Of a stretch of 64,000 nucleotides of DNA, positions 34,186-43,060 are shown piece after piece. This stretch comes from Dinoroseobacter sp965279125. Its GTDB lineage: Bacteria; Pseudomonadota; Alphaproteobacteria; Rhodobacterales; Rhodobacteraceae. How positions within the stretch are numbered: position 1 is the first letter of the stretch; the number at the start of each line of letters is the position of its first letter. The notes below the pieces were generated by a model that saw only the letters and a program-made list of their open reading frames with translations, made no database searches and was not told where the DNA came from. The stretch covers positions 1-64,000 of the forward strand of contig CBDIHL010000034.1 of assembly GCA_965279125.1 (NCBI GenBank). The letters run 5' to 3'. The position numbers and the translations under genes were made by a program.

Positions 34186-35061
34186 ATGAAGTTCATCACT
34201 CAAACCCTTGCGCTTATTATTCTTCTTGGTGCTGGCATTGCTTGGGCTGTCAGTGCGCCCAAGACCGACGACGGGGCTGATTTGGTCGGGCTTACCCCTG
34301 ATCCTGAGAACGGAAAGATGGTTTTTCTGGCGTCTGGTTGTAGTTCCTGTCACGCCGCTCCCGGTAGTGACGACAAAGAAACGTTGCCGGGCGGCTACCG
34401 GATCGTGAGCCCGTTTGGGACATTTATCTCGCCCAACATTTCGCAGCATCCACAGATGGGGATTGGCGGCTGGACCCTGCCGGAATTTGCCACCGCCGTG
34501 CGTCTTGGTGTGTCGCCCGATGGCGCGCATTATTTCCCGGCTTTTCCCTATGCCAGCTACACTCATATGACCGATCAGGATGTGACGGATTTGTTCGCGT
34601 ATATGCAGTCCCTACCGGCTGATGCCACGCCTTCTGCCGCGCATGAGGTCGGTTTTCCATTCTCGATCCGGCGTGCGGTCGGGATCTGGAAAGCGCGTTA
34701 TGTTTCAAATGATTGGGTGGTTAACGCAGTTTCAACGCCCGAGCTTGAGCGCGGTCGGTATCTGGTCGAATCTTTGGGACACTGCGCCGAATGCCACACA
34801 CCGCGCGATATCATCGGCGGGCTGGACCGGTCGGCTTGGATGCAAGGTGCTGCAAATCCGTCGGGCGATGGGCGCATCCCGAACATTCACCCCGCAACGC
34901 TTGGCTGGAGCGCGCTGGAAATTGAGGACTATCTCGACAGCGGATTTACACCGGAATTTGACGTGGCGGGTGGCACGATGAAAGCGGTCGTGGACAATTT
35001 CGCTCAACTGCCGCCACAGGATCGCTCCGCCGTAGCAGCCTACCTTCTATCCCTACCCTAA
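34186..35061 (+). CDS. Diheme cytochrome c (class I)
   Basis: The 291-residue product has an N-terminal membrane anchor or signal (T-L-A-L-I-I-L-L-G-A-G-I-A-W-A) and two class I heme domains: CSSCH at 52-56 and CAECH at 200-204, each followed by Met-containing loops. It resembles the cytochrome subunits of periplasmic alcohol or aldehyde dehydrogenases. A donor enzyme is not seen nearby. The ATG at 34186 is used because GAGGCGAC precedes it. Confidence 0.88.
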   Translation: MKFITQTLALIILLGAGIAWAVSAPKTDDGADLVGLTPDPENGKMVFLASGCSSCHAAPGSDDKETLPGGYRIVSPFGTFISPNISQHPQMGIGGWTLPEFATAVRLGVSPDGAHYFPAFPYASYTHMTDQDVTDLFAYMQSLPADATPSAAHEVGFPFSIRRAVGIWKARYVSNDWVVNAVSTPELERGRYLVESLGHCAECHTPRDIIGGLDRSAWMQGAANPSGDGRIPNIHPATLGWSALEIEDYLDSGFTPEFDVAGGTMKAVVDNFAQLPPQDRSAVAAYLLSLP

Positions 35062-36233
35062 ACTCCTGATAACCCGTCTAAAACAGCGTCAGCGGCCCGC
35101 AATCCCGGGGCCGGACCACCGCGACCGAGCCGCTTCATCGTTAAGGCCATCGCCGCACGTTGCGCATCGGGTGCACCCGAAACCTCGTTCAAGGAGGTTG
35201 CAATTGCGTCCGGCGTGCAATCCTTGCCTAAAAGTTCAGGCACTGTGCGCGTTTCGGAGACCAAATTTACCAAGGTTACCGTGTCGATGAGCAGTTTTGA
35301 GGCAATGATCCGGCGGCTGATCCAGTTCATGTCATAGGCGATAACCATCGGCGTATCGCTGGCCGCCAGTTCAAGCGATACCGTGCCCGACGCGGCCAAG
35401 GCAATATCCGCAGCGGCAAAGGCGGCGGCTTTTTCAGTCTTGAATTGGGCAATATCCCCCGTGGGAGCTAACACCAGCGGCGCTCCGGGCCAATTTACGG
35501 TCAAGCCGCGCACCCGATCGGCAAGTGGCGCTACAGTCGGTATGATAATCTTTGTCTGCGGGAATACTGAACAGTAAGTTTTAATTGCGTCGCCAAAAAT
35601 GGGGGCCAGTCGGTCGACTTCTCCACGTCGCGACCCAGGTAAAACAAGCAAGATCTTCTGTTCGGCTTGTATACTATACGTTTCGCGAAAAATGGACATG
35701 TCATCATATATTGGACACGGCATTCCTGCGATCGGATGGCCAACAAAATCCGCACGCATCCCGACCTCTTCCATAAACGGCGGTTCAAACGGCAGTAAAC
35801 ACAGGACCTGATCTACGGTTGGGGACATTTTCGCTGCGCGCTCAGGCCTCCATGCCCATACCGAGGGGGCGACGTAATGGACGATACGCTGTGCAGGATT
35901 GGCAGCGCGCACCTTTCTGGCAACACGCAAACAAAAATCAGGGCTATCAATCGTGATCAAGGCGTCAGGCACAGAAGACACGACAGCCGCGGCAGTTTCG
36001 CGGATACGCCCCAGCAATCCCGGCAGTTTCGGCAGGACCTCGGCAATGCCCATAATCGAGAGCTCCTGCATCGGAAACAGGCTTGTCAGTCCTTCGGCTT
36101 GCATCAACGGCCCGCCGACACCGGCAAAGCGTGCATCCGGTGCGCGCGCCTTCAGCCCTGCCATTAAAGCTGCGCCCAAGGCGTCGCCTGAGGGCTCTCC
36201 TGCGATCAGAAAGAAGGTTAAGGGCTTGCCCAT
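35058..36233 (-). CDS. lpxB: Lipid-A-disaccharide synthase
   Basis: LpxB is the GT19 glycosyltransferase that makes the lipid A disaccharide from UDP-2,3-diacylglucosamine and lipid X. The 391-residue product has an N-terminal AGEPSGDALGA motif and a C-terminal glycosyltransferase domain with the A-L-A-A-S-G-T-V-S-L-E motif. It is the last gene of the minus-strand envelope cluster and overlaps lpxI by 16 nt. Confidence 0.95.
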   Translation of the reverse strand: MGKPLTFFLIAGEPSGDALGAALMAGLKARAPDARFAGVGGPLMQAEGLTSLFPMQELSIMGIAEVLPKLPGLLGRIRETAAAVVSSVPDALITIDSPDFCLRVARKVRAANPAQRIVHYVAPSVWAWRPERAAKMSPTVDQVLCLLPFEPPFMEEVGMRADFVGHPIAGMPCPIYDDMSIFRETYSIQAEQKILLVLPGSRRGEVDRLAPIFGDAIKTYCSVFPQTKIIIPTVAPLADRVRGLTVNWPGAPLVLAPTGDIAQFKTEKAAAFAAADIALAASGTVSLELAASDTPMVIAYDMNWISRRIIASKLLIDTVTLVNLVSETRTVPELLGKDCTPDAIATSLNEVSGAPDAQRAAMALTMKRLGRGGPAPGLRAADAVLDGLSGV

Positions 36234-37015
36234 ATCACCAACCCAGCCGCATTCGCCCGGCGAAACACCTCTTGACGATCCAATATCTGCACCTTCCCTG
36301 CCTGAACATGGATTCCAGCGAGACGCGCGGCAACGGCAGCGGCAACAGTTCCCGGACCAATGGTCGGCAAATCCACCCGTAAGTCCTGACCGTCTTTGGC
36401 CCGTTTGACGAAAACGCCTCCGGTGGAAGGATGTCGGGTATCGCGCCTTGCAGCGACGCTTTCTAACATCGCGTCGGTCCCATAAAGCGTTTCAAATCCA
36501 AGCACTTGATTTGCGCAAGTGACGCAGCCTTGCCCAATATCAAGCGCAGACATTGCATCTAAAACCGCGATGCCACGTGCGGCATCCGCAATCATGTTAT
36601 GATCCGGGGCATGTGTGGTCAGAACACCCTCCCCGGCCAGTAAGTCGGGCAAGAATTCGTGGGGCGCACGCACGGTAAACCCAGCCTCTTCGAACACAGA
36701 AATAACACCGCTGAGCAATGCATCGTCCCCTTGCGCCAAGAGAGGGATGAGCCGTGGAAGCAGCGCAAGCGTTTCGGTGTCAAACAGGCTTTGGTCAAGC
36801 GCTGGTCGCCCCATCGCGCCCGCAAAGCACACTTGGGTCACACCTGCTTGGCGTAAAGATGAAAAAAGGCCTCCAAGCCGTTCAAATCGAGCCTCAATAT
36901 CCGAATACTGAACAGCATCTTGAGAGACACCTTCCAATGTCACAGACCGGGCCTGTGTCGCCTCAAGCAACAGCTTGGGCAGCACGCCCCCACCGGCAAT
37001 AACGGCTAGACTCAT
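36218..37015 (-). CDS. lpxI: UDP-2,3-diacylglucosamine pyrophosphatase LpxI
   Basis: LpxI (DUF1009) replaces LpxH in many alphaproteobacteria and cleaves UDP-diacylglucosamine to lipid X. The 265-residue product shows the family's beginning V-I-A-G-G-G-V-L-P and the later C-V-T-C-A-N-Q-V-L-G-F-E motif and D-L-P-T-I-G-P segment. It lies between lpxA (3 nt gap) and lpxB (16-nt overlap), the standard order. Confidence 0.93.
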   Translation of the reverse strand: MSLAVIAGGGVLPKLLLEATQARSVTLEGVSQDAVQYSDIEARFERLGGLFSSLRQAGVTQVCFAGAMGRPALDQSLFDTETLALLPRLIPLLAQGDDALLSGVISVFEEAGFTVRAPHEFLPDLLAGEGVLTTHAPDHNMIADAARGIAVLDAMSALDIGQGCVTCANQVLGFETLYGTDAMLESVAARRDTRHPSTGGVFVKRAKDGQDLRVDLPTIGPGTVAAAVAARLAGIHVQAGKVQILDRQEVFRRANAAGLVIWASP

Positions 37016-37018
37016 AGC

Positions 37019-37816
37019 TTAACTCGGCGTCAGAAAGTTGCGATCCGAAGCGGCCAATATGAACTGCGTGATCTCACGCACATACGCACTGTCCGTCTCA
37101 CGATCGAGGCGTCTGGCGCGCTCGAGGAAGGTCCCTTCCCCTTGGGCCAATGCCTGATACGCCGCCCTCAGGGACGTTATGTCAGACCGATCAACACCGC
37201 GCCGCTTCAGACCAACAAGATTAAGCCCGTCCAGCGTGCCACGTTCAGCCTGCACCAACCCGTAAGGGATCACGTCATTCGCGACCATCGTTACAGCCCC
37301 AATAATCGCCCCACGTCCGATGCGCACAAACTGGTGAATGCCACTCAGACCACCGATCAGGACATTGTCTTCGATGATGCAATGCCCCGCAACTGCGGCG
37401 CTGTTCACCACGATGACGTTGTTGCCGACCTGCGCGTCATGGGCGATATGGCAACCTGCCATAAACAAGCCGTCATCCCCAACCTTGGTGATGCCACCGC
37501 CGCCTTCAGTGCCAGTGTTCATCGTCACATGCTCGCGGATACGGTTGCGTGCGCCTATGATGAGCCGGGTCCGCTCGCCGTTGAACTTCAAATCCTGCGG
37601 GATCTCGCCAATGCTCGAAAACGGGAAAATGACCGTCTGCGCGCCAATTTCGGTCCAGCCCGTGACAACGACATGACTGCGCAATTCAACGCCTGCGGCC
37701 AAAGTCACCTCGGGCCCTACAACGCAAAATGGGCCGATGACGCAATCGTCGCCAATCACCGCACCCTCTTCGATGACCGCGCTGGGATGGATGCGCGCCG
37801 AAGCCGACACGTTCAT
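37019..37816 (-). CDS. lpxA: UDP-N-acetylglucosamine acyltransferase
   Basis: LpxA adds the 3-hydroxyacyl chain to UDP-GlcNAc, the first step of lipid A synthesis. The 265-residue product is a left-handed beta-helix of hexapeptide repeats (V-I-E-E-G-A-V-I-G-D and many I/V-G-x-x pairs) with the catalytic His in AGCHIAHDAQVG and a C-terminal helical tail. The ATG overlaps the fabZ stop by 4 nt. Confidence 0.95.
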   Translation of the reverse strand: MNVSASARIHPSAVIEEGAVIGDDCVIGPFCVVGPEVTLAAGVELRSHVVVTGWTEIGAQTVIFPFSSIGEIPQDLKFNGERTRLIIGARNRIREHVTMNTGTEGGGGITKVGDDGLFMAGCHIAHDAQVGNNVIVVNSAAVAGHCIIEDNVLIGGLSGIHQFVRIGRGAIIGAVTMVANDVIPYGLVQAERGTLDGLNLVGLKRRGVDRSDITSLRAAYQALAQGEGTFLERARRLDRETDSAYVREITQFILAASDRNFLTPS

Positions 37817-38283
37817 GCAGCGTCGCCCTTGGGCAGGTCCATCATCGCCGTGAAGTCACATTCGCAAGCCAATTCGCCGTCCACTGTGCCCGTTCCATGG
37901 AATTTCCAGACCTTGCCACCTGGCTTGCCGCGCGTCACATCAACCTTCATTTCAAGAACGTCACCCGGCACGACCTTGCGGCGGAATTTTGCCCCGTCGA
38001 TGGCCATGAAATAGACCAGCAGGTTCTTGTCGGCCATGTCCATGGACACGCCAACCATCACGGCGGCCGTTTGGGCCATCGCTTCGATGATCGTCACGCC
38101 CGGCATAATTGGCGCGCCGGGAAAGTGGCCTTGGAAATGCGGCTCGTTGAACGTGACATTCTTAATGCCCACGGCCGATTTATGCGGATCGATATCGCGC
38201 ACTTTATCAACGAGCAGAAACGGATAACGATGCGGAATGATCCGCTGGATCAGGTCGATATCGGCGGTTGTGGGGGTGGTCAT
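37813..38283 (-). CDS. fabZ: 3-hydroxyacyl-ACP dehydratase FabZ
   Basis: FabZ removes water from 3-hydroxyacyl-ACP in fatty acid elongation and competes with LpxA for the same pool. The 156-residue product has the hotdog motif HFPGAPIMPGVTIIEAMAQ with the catalytic His and Glu. The ATG at 38283 begins MTTPTTADIDLIQRIIPHRYPF; the longer frame to 38346 is not supported. Confidence 0.96.
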   Translation of the reverse strand: MTTPTTADIDLIQRIIPHRYPFLLVDKVRDIDPHKSAVGIKNVTFNEPHFQGHFPGAPIMPGVTIIEAMAQTAAVMVGVSMDMADKNLLVYFMAIDGAKFRRKVVPGDVLEMKVDVTRGKPGGKVWKFHGTGTVDGELACECDFTAMMDLPKGDAA

Positions 38284-38351
38284 CGCGCGTGCTCCGGCAG
38301 CCAGAAATATCGCCTCGTGGCTATCAAGCCCAAGCCCGCGAGACAAGGTCG

Positions 38352-38954
38352 CTACTGATCCGCCTCGCTTGGCGCAGGCTCAGGCAACGGAGAGGTTTCC
38401 AATGTCGGCTCAGCTCCCGTGCCAAGGGCGGCATCAATCGCCACGATCGCCTCGTCGGTGATGTCGATCCGTTCATCCGACAAGAACACCGCGCGCCTGT
38501 CAAAAAGTGCTGTTGCCCCAAGATCTTGCATGATTGTGCCCAGTATTGGGATCGCGGCGTTCAGAAAGCGCACACGCTCCTCTTCATCGCGCGTGCTCAG
38601 ACTGCGAGCCTTGCGGTCTTGGGCGGCGCGAATGGCTGTAACCCGCGCGTCGAAGTCATCCGCAAGCGCACGAAACTCATCCGTAGAAATTGTTGGGCGC
38701 TGTTCGGTAATCGCGCGCTCTTCCTCGATCAACGCGTCCTCAATTCTGCGATTTTCCTCAGCAAGCGCTTGGGATTCGGCGCGCAGATCCGCGACCACGC
38801 GCTGACCAAAGGCTGAACTGGCATACAGCCTCTCTTGGTCGATCACCAGAAACCCCGACACAGCCGGGGTCTGCTGCGCCGCCACGCCGAAAGGTGTTAG
38901 GCCAAGGCAAATCCCGAACCAAGCCGAGATCAGGAGATGGCGCATCCGCCACAT
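38352..38954 (-). CDS. OmpH/Skp-family periplasmic chaperone
   Basis: Skp-like proteins hold unfolded outer-membrane proteins for BamA. The 200-residue product has a signal peptide (cut after G-V-A-A near residue 26), a long helical, charged, coiled-coil region (about 55-120, Glu/Arg/Ala-rich) and a Pro/Glu-rich C-terminus. It lies 3 nt after bamA. The start could be 38954 or 38945 (MRHLL); neither has a clear ribosome site. Confidence 0.82.
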   Translation of the reverse strand: MWRMRHLLISAWFGICLGLTPFGVAAQQTPAVSGFLVIDQERLYASSAFGQRVVADLRAESQALAEENRRIEDALIEEERAITEQRPTISTDEFRALADDFDARVTAIRAAQDRKARSLSTRDEEERVRFLNAAIPILGTIMQDLGATALFDRRAVFLSDERIDITDEAIVAIDAALGTGAEPTLETSPLPEPAPSEADQ

Positions 38955-38957
38955 AGT

Positions 38958-41282
38958 CTAGAATTGCGTCGAAATGGTCAGATCAAACGCCGAGGTCCGG
39001 TCATAGGTTTCGGCCTTGAGGGGCGTTGTGAAGTTGAACCGCAAGGGCCCAAGGCCAGTGGTCCAATAGACCGCGAAGCCAAGCGTCGCGCGCAACAAGG
39101 CACTGTCATCAACAACACCGGCACTTCCGGCCTTATCATCCAGCCCCCAGACCGAGCCGACATCCATGAAAAAGCCGCCCGTCAGGTTGTACTCATCCGG
39201 CAATCCAAGCGGGAATTGCGTCTCAGCACGCGCCACAGCAAAATACTTACCGCCCAAGGCATCTTGGTTGCCGCCCAGATCGCGCGGGCCGATGCCATTC
39301 GCACGGAAGCCGCGGAATGTATTGTTATCAGGCGAGAATCTATCCGTCACACGGGTTTGCCCCCCGCTGATACCGCTGAGCATTCCGCCTTCGAGGTCGA
39401 GCCGCAATGTCACATCTTCGCCCCAGACCTTCGTCTCGGCAGACGCCAAAGCGGTCGTGCGCAAGATCTGGTTGGCAGAGCCGAGGCCCGTGATTTCCTG
39501 CCCAAACCGCAGCAAATAGCCGGTGTTTGGATCCAGTCCGGCGCGGCGGCTGTCATAGCTGTAGGTGTAGCCAATCGAATGCGTGTCACGCAGACCCGTT
39601 TCGCGTTGAATGATCGGGGACGCGGTCCCTGTATCGGACAGGTTCATAGTGCCGTAGCCGCCAAAGACCGCCAAACGGCCATTCGCACTCACCGGGAATT
39701 CAAACCCAAGTTTTGCAGTCGTCAGCTCGGTATCATAGGAGGCGTTGTCGTTGTTCGACGTTGCATATAGGGCGTCGAATGTCAGCCGGACATTGCGGTC
39801 CAGGAAGGCAGGTTCTGCAAAGCTGAACGAGGCATTGCGGTTGTCGGTGCCACCAGCATAGCTAAAGCTGACGAACTGGCCGCGCCCGAGGAAATTACGC
39901 TCCGACAGGCTAACCGATAGCCCAACACCGTCTTGCACCGAATAGGTGCCGCCGAAGGACAAGGCCCCGGTTGGCGCTTCTTCCACATCCACATCGACAA
40001 TGACGCTGCCTGCGTCACGCCCTTGGCGGCTATTGACCTGCGCATCGGCAAAGAACCCGAGCGCGCGAATACGCTCAGCGGCTTGGCGGATTTCGCGTGG
40101 ATTGAACGGATCGCCCTCGACAGCGCTGAACTGGCGGCGGATCACGCGATCAAGTGTTGTCGAATTGCCTTCGATATCAATCCGCTCGATGAAGACGCGC
40201 GGGCCGCGCTCGAGCAGGAAGTTCACGTCCAGCGTGCCTGCCGCATCGTTGCGGGTCACTTGTGGCACCACACGCATGAAGTTGATCTGCTTTTCGATCG
40301 CAAGACGCTCAAGCCGCGCGATGTTATTCTCGATCAAGGCGGGCGACCATGTCTGGCCCGGCTCGATCCGCAAAGCGGCTTCAAACTCGGCGGCGTCCAC
40401 GCCTGCCAATGTCGTCGACGCGCTGACCGCCCCCACATCGAAAGACTGCCCTTCGCGGACATTGAAGGTCACAAACACACCATTGCGCTGGCGTGACAGT
40501 TGAGAGCTGACGGACAGCACTTCAAAATCGACATATCCGCGCGAGTTGTAGAAGTCGGTCAGAACTTGGCGGTCAAACGCAATGCGCTCTTCGATGAATG
40601 TGTCAGACTGGATGAAAGTGCGCAGGATGCCTGCTTGCGAGGTTTGCAGCGCGTTGCGCAACCGACGCTCGGAAAAGCTTTGGTTGCCGACAAAACTGAT
40701 GCGTTGGATTTCTACAACACGCCCTTCGGTGACTTCGAACACCAAATCGACGCGATTATCCGAGCGTCGGATGATCCGAGGCTTGACCGTTGCGGCCAAC
40801 CGACCGCGCAGCGCATAGGCTTCCGCAATCGCTTCTGCATCCGCTTCGGCTTGCGCTGGATTGTAGACGCGGCGCGACTGCGAGCTGAGGATTGGCGTGA
40901 GTTCTTCGTCATCAATACGGCGATTGCCTTCGATATTGATGCGGTTGATCGTGGGCCATTCTTGAACGACGATCTGCAAGGTGCTGCCGCGGGGCGTGAT
41001 CTGAACGGATTCAAAAAGCCCAGAATTTACAATGCGTTGATATGCTTCGTTCAGCGCACCTGCGCTGATTGCCTGCCCGCGCTGGATGCCCGCAAAGGCC
41101 ACAACACTTGCCGCATCAACCCGTTGGTTTCCCGTAACACTGACCTGGCTGAACCGAAATTCCTGCGCAGTGGCCGGAGCCGCCAGATAGACCACAGGCG
41201 TCGCCGCCAAGAGCCCCACGATCAGGGCAACGCGTGACGTTTCGCGCGCTAGTTTTGTGATGTTTCCTACACGACCGCTCAT
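38958..41282 (-). CDS. bamA: Outer membrane protein assembly factor BamA
   Basis: BamA folds and inserts outer-membrane proteins. The 774-residue product has a signal peptide, five POTRA domains (about residues 40-430, each with a G-N-x-x-I/V pattern) and a 16-stranded beta-barrel with the C-terminal Phe needed for assembly (ISTQF). A short ORF and rseP lie upstream on the same strand, and skp follows. Confidence 0.96.
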   Translation of the reverse strand: MSGRVGNITKLARETSRVALIVGLLAATPVVYLAAPATAQEFRFSQVSVTGNQRVDAASVVAFAGIQRGQAISAGALNEAYQRIVNSGLFESVQITPRGSTLQIVVQEWPTINRINIEGNRRIDDEELTPILSSQSRRVYNPAQAEADAEAIAEAYALRGRLAATVKPRIIRRSDNRVDLVFEVTEGRVVEIQRISFVGNQSFSERRLRNALQTSQAGILRTFIQSDTFIEERIAFDRQVLTDFYNSRGYVDFEVLSVSSQLSRQRNGVFVTFNVREGQSFDVGAVSASTTLAGVDAAEFEAALRIEPGQTWSPALIENNIARLERLAIEKQINFMRVVPQVTRNDAAGTLDVNFLLERGPRVFIERIDIEGNSTTLDRVIRRQFSAVEGDPFNPREIRQAAERIRALGFFADAQVNSRQGRDAGSVIVDVDVEEAPTGALSFGGTYSVQDGVGLSVSLSERNFLGRGQFVSFSYAGGTDNRNASFSFAEPAFLDRNVRLTFDALYATSNNDNASYDTELTTAKLGFEFPVSANGRLAVFGGYGTMNLSDTGTASPIIQRETGLRDTHSIGYTYSYDSRRAGLDPNTGYLLRFGQEITGLGSANQILRTTALASAETKVWGEDVTLRLDLEGGMLSGISGGQTRVTDRFSPDNNTFRGFRANGIGPRDLGGNQDALGGKYFAVARAETQFPLGLPDEYNLTGGFFMDVGSVWGLDDKAGSAGVVDDSALLRATLGFAVYWTTGLGPLRFNFTTPLKAETYDRTSAFDLTISTQF

Positions 41283-41397
41283 TTTGACTTATCCCGTGAT
41301 CTGCCTGTTGGGTTTCTCCTACCCCGGTCGGCGAAACTTGTCAAAATCGAACAAGGGCTTGGCCTGTGGAAAACCCCTACCGAAAGCAGATGTGTTG
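41283..41397. other. Leader region of bamA
   Basis: The bases between the bamA start and the 46-codon ORF hold no further frame. The rseP-bamA gap as a whole is 392 nt (41283-41674), so bamA may have a promoter of its own; I see no clear one. Confidence 0.4.
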
Positions 41398-41538
41398 TTA
41401 CAGGGTCGCAGTCAGGAATGTTGCAAGCGAGATTGCGCCGGAAATGGCCGCAATGATCAAGGCAACCACCAGAACACTGTCGCCATAAAAGCGTGCGAGG
41501 GCCCGGATGCCGATAACGCCGTTGTGTACAAGTTGCAT
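41398..41538 (-). CDS. Small membrane protein between rseP and bamA (46 aa)
   Basis: The frame from ATG 41538 to TAA 41398-41400 encodes 46 residues: an N-terminal MQLVHNGVIGIRALARFYGD stretch followed by one strongly hydrophobic helix (V-L-V-V-A-L-I-I-A-A-I-S-G-A-I). A GAGGA sequence lies about 12 nt upstream, which is a possible ribosome site. Both its composition and its place within the envelope operon support a real single-span protein; function is unknown. Confidence 0.42.
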   Translation of the reverse strand: MQLVHNGVIGIRALARFYGDSVLVVALIIAAISGAISLATFLTATL

Positions 41539-41674
41539 GTCGTCCAATCCTCGGTCTTTGCGGTTTGCTGTCAAAGACGTCTATCGCCCGAGAATGTGGC
41601 GCGATTTGGGCAGGTTTTGAGGCATTCTGCGGCGATGTGCCGATAAATGCATCAAATCCTCAGCAATCTCATAC

Positions 41675-43024
41675 TTAAGGGCAGAAAATGTCGTTGCTCA
41701 GCGCGAACACCATCAATGACAAGATCAGCACAAGACCCGTCGTCATCAGCACCCGCAACGCCCGGTCGCTGGGCGGCTTGCCGGTCACCGCTTCATAGGC
41801 GTGAAACACCAGATGACCCCCATCGAGCACCGGAACCGGGAACAAATTCAAAAGACCCACAGCTGTGGATAACACCGCGATGAACCAGATGAAGCTTTCG
41901 ATCCCCTGGCTCGCTGCCGCCCCCGAGACTTCGGCAATTCCGATGGGTCCGGACATGTTGCAGGTCGAGATCGCGCCCGTGATCATGTGATAGAGGCCCG
42001 ACAGGGACGAGGTCACGATGAACCAGGTCTGATCGATCCCTGCGGTCAAGGCCGCCCATGGCGTTGGGGTGACGGTCAAAGGCTCGAAGAACATGCCGCC
42101 GGAGACACCCAGCAGCCAGCGCGTCTCAAACCCGCCTTCCGGCAGCGGCAAGTCCATGCGGCGCGGCGCAAGCGCCAGCTCTACCGTCTCGCCGCCCTCT
42201 GCCGTCGCGCGCCACACTGTCAGCAAAAGCACGCGGCCATCCGAGGCTGTTACGGCGGCGCGCAATTGCTCGAACGAATAGACAGGCTCTCCATCAATCG
42301 CTGTGACCACATCGCCCACTTTCATGTCGATATCCATCGCCGCCGAGCGCGGCTGAATACCCACCGCAACCGCTGGCATGACGTAGGGCCCGGTGACATC
42401 ACGCAGATCGCCGTCCCGTTCGACCGTGTAGGTAAGGGTCTCGGCCGGGGGGATCACATCGCGCAAGGTGTTCAGGGTGCTGAAATCAGGCGTCTCGATC
42501 CCTTCGACGGCTGTGATCACATCGCCAACTTCCAGCTCCACGCCTTGGGTGGGCAGATCAAGCAGTGCGCCAACGGTCGGACGCTCGGTCGCGGTGCCCT
42601 GGGCGAAGATGATCGCGCCGAAAATCGCGATCGACAGGATGAAGTTGAAGATAGGTCCCGCCGCAACAGTCGCCGCCCGCTTCCACAAGGCGGCGCCATG
42701 CATGGTGCGCGCACGGTCCGCGTCAGACATCTGGCTCATCCCTTCGCCATCTTTGCCCGAGGCCGCATCCGCATCGCCCATGAACTTGACGTAGCCGCCG
42801 AACGGCAGAGCCGCGATCTGCCAGACCGTGCCGCGCTTGTCGGTGCGGTTGTAAAGGACAGGCCCGAAGCCCAGCGAGAACACCTCAGCATGGATGCCGC
42901 ACCAGCGTCCAACGATATAATGACCGTATTCGTGGATCGCCACGATCACCGATAGCGCCACGATAAAGGCGATAATGGTGAAGAAAAATCCGCCGAATGA
43001 CGGAATTAAGCTGGCGATATCCAT
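41675..43024 (-). CDS. rseP: Site-2 intramembrane metalloprotease RseP
   Basis: RseP cleaves membrane-bound anti-sigma factors and signal peptides. The 449-residue product has HEYGH (zinc site, residues 31-35), two PDZ domains in the periplasmic loop (about 120-310), and the second active-site motif V-P-V-L-D-G-G-H-L (about 397-405) in a later membrane helix. It lies downstream of dxr, as in many Proteobacteria. Confidence 0.96.
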   Translation of the reverse strand: MDIASLIPSFGGFFFTIIAFIVALSVIVAIHEYGHYIVGRWCGIHAEVFSLGFGPVLYNRTDKRGTVWQIAALPFGGYVKFMGDADAASGKDGEGMSQMSDADRARTMHGAALWKRAATVAAGPIFNFILSIAIFGAIIFAQGTATERPTVGALLDLPTQGVELEVGDVITAVEGIETPDFSTLNTLRDVIPPAETLTYTVERDGDLRDVTGPYVMPAVAVGIQPRSAAMDIDMKVGDVVTAIDGEPVYSFEQLRAAVTASDGRVLLLTVWRATAEGGETVELALAPRRMDLPLPEGGFETRWLLGVSGGMFFEPLTVTPTPWAALTAGIDQTWFIVTSSLSGLYHMITGAISTCNMSGPIGIAEVSGAAASQGIESFIWFIAVLSTAVGLLNLFPVPVLDGGHLVFHAYEAVTGKPPSDRALRVLMTTGLVLILSLMVFALSNDIFCP

Positions 43025-43060
43025 GGGATGCGTCCTCTGCTCAGTCTTTTGCGCGCAATT

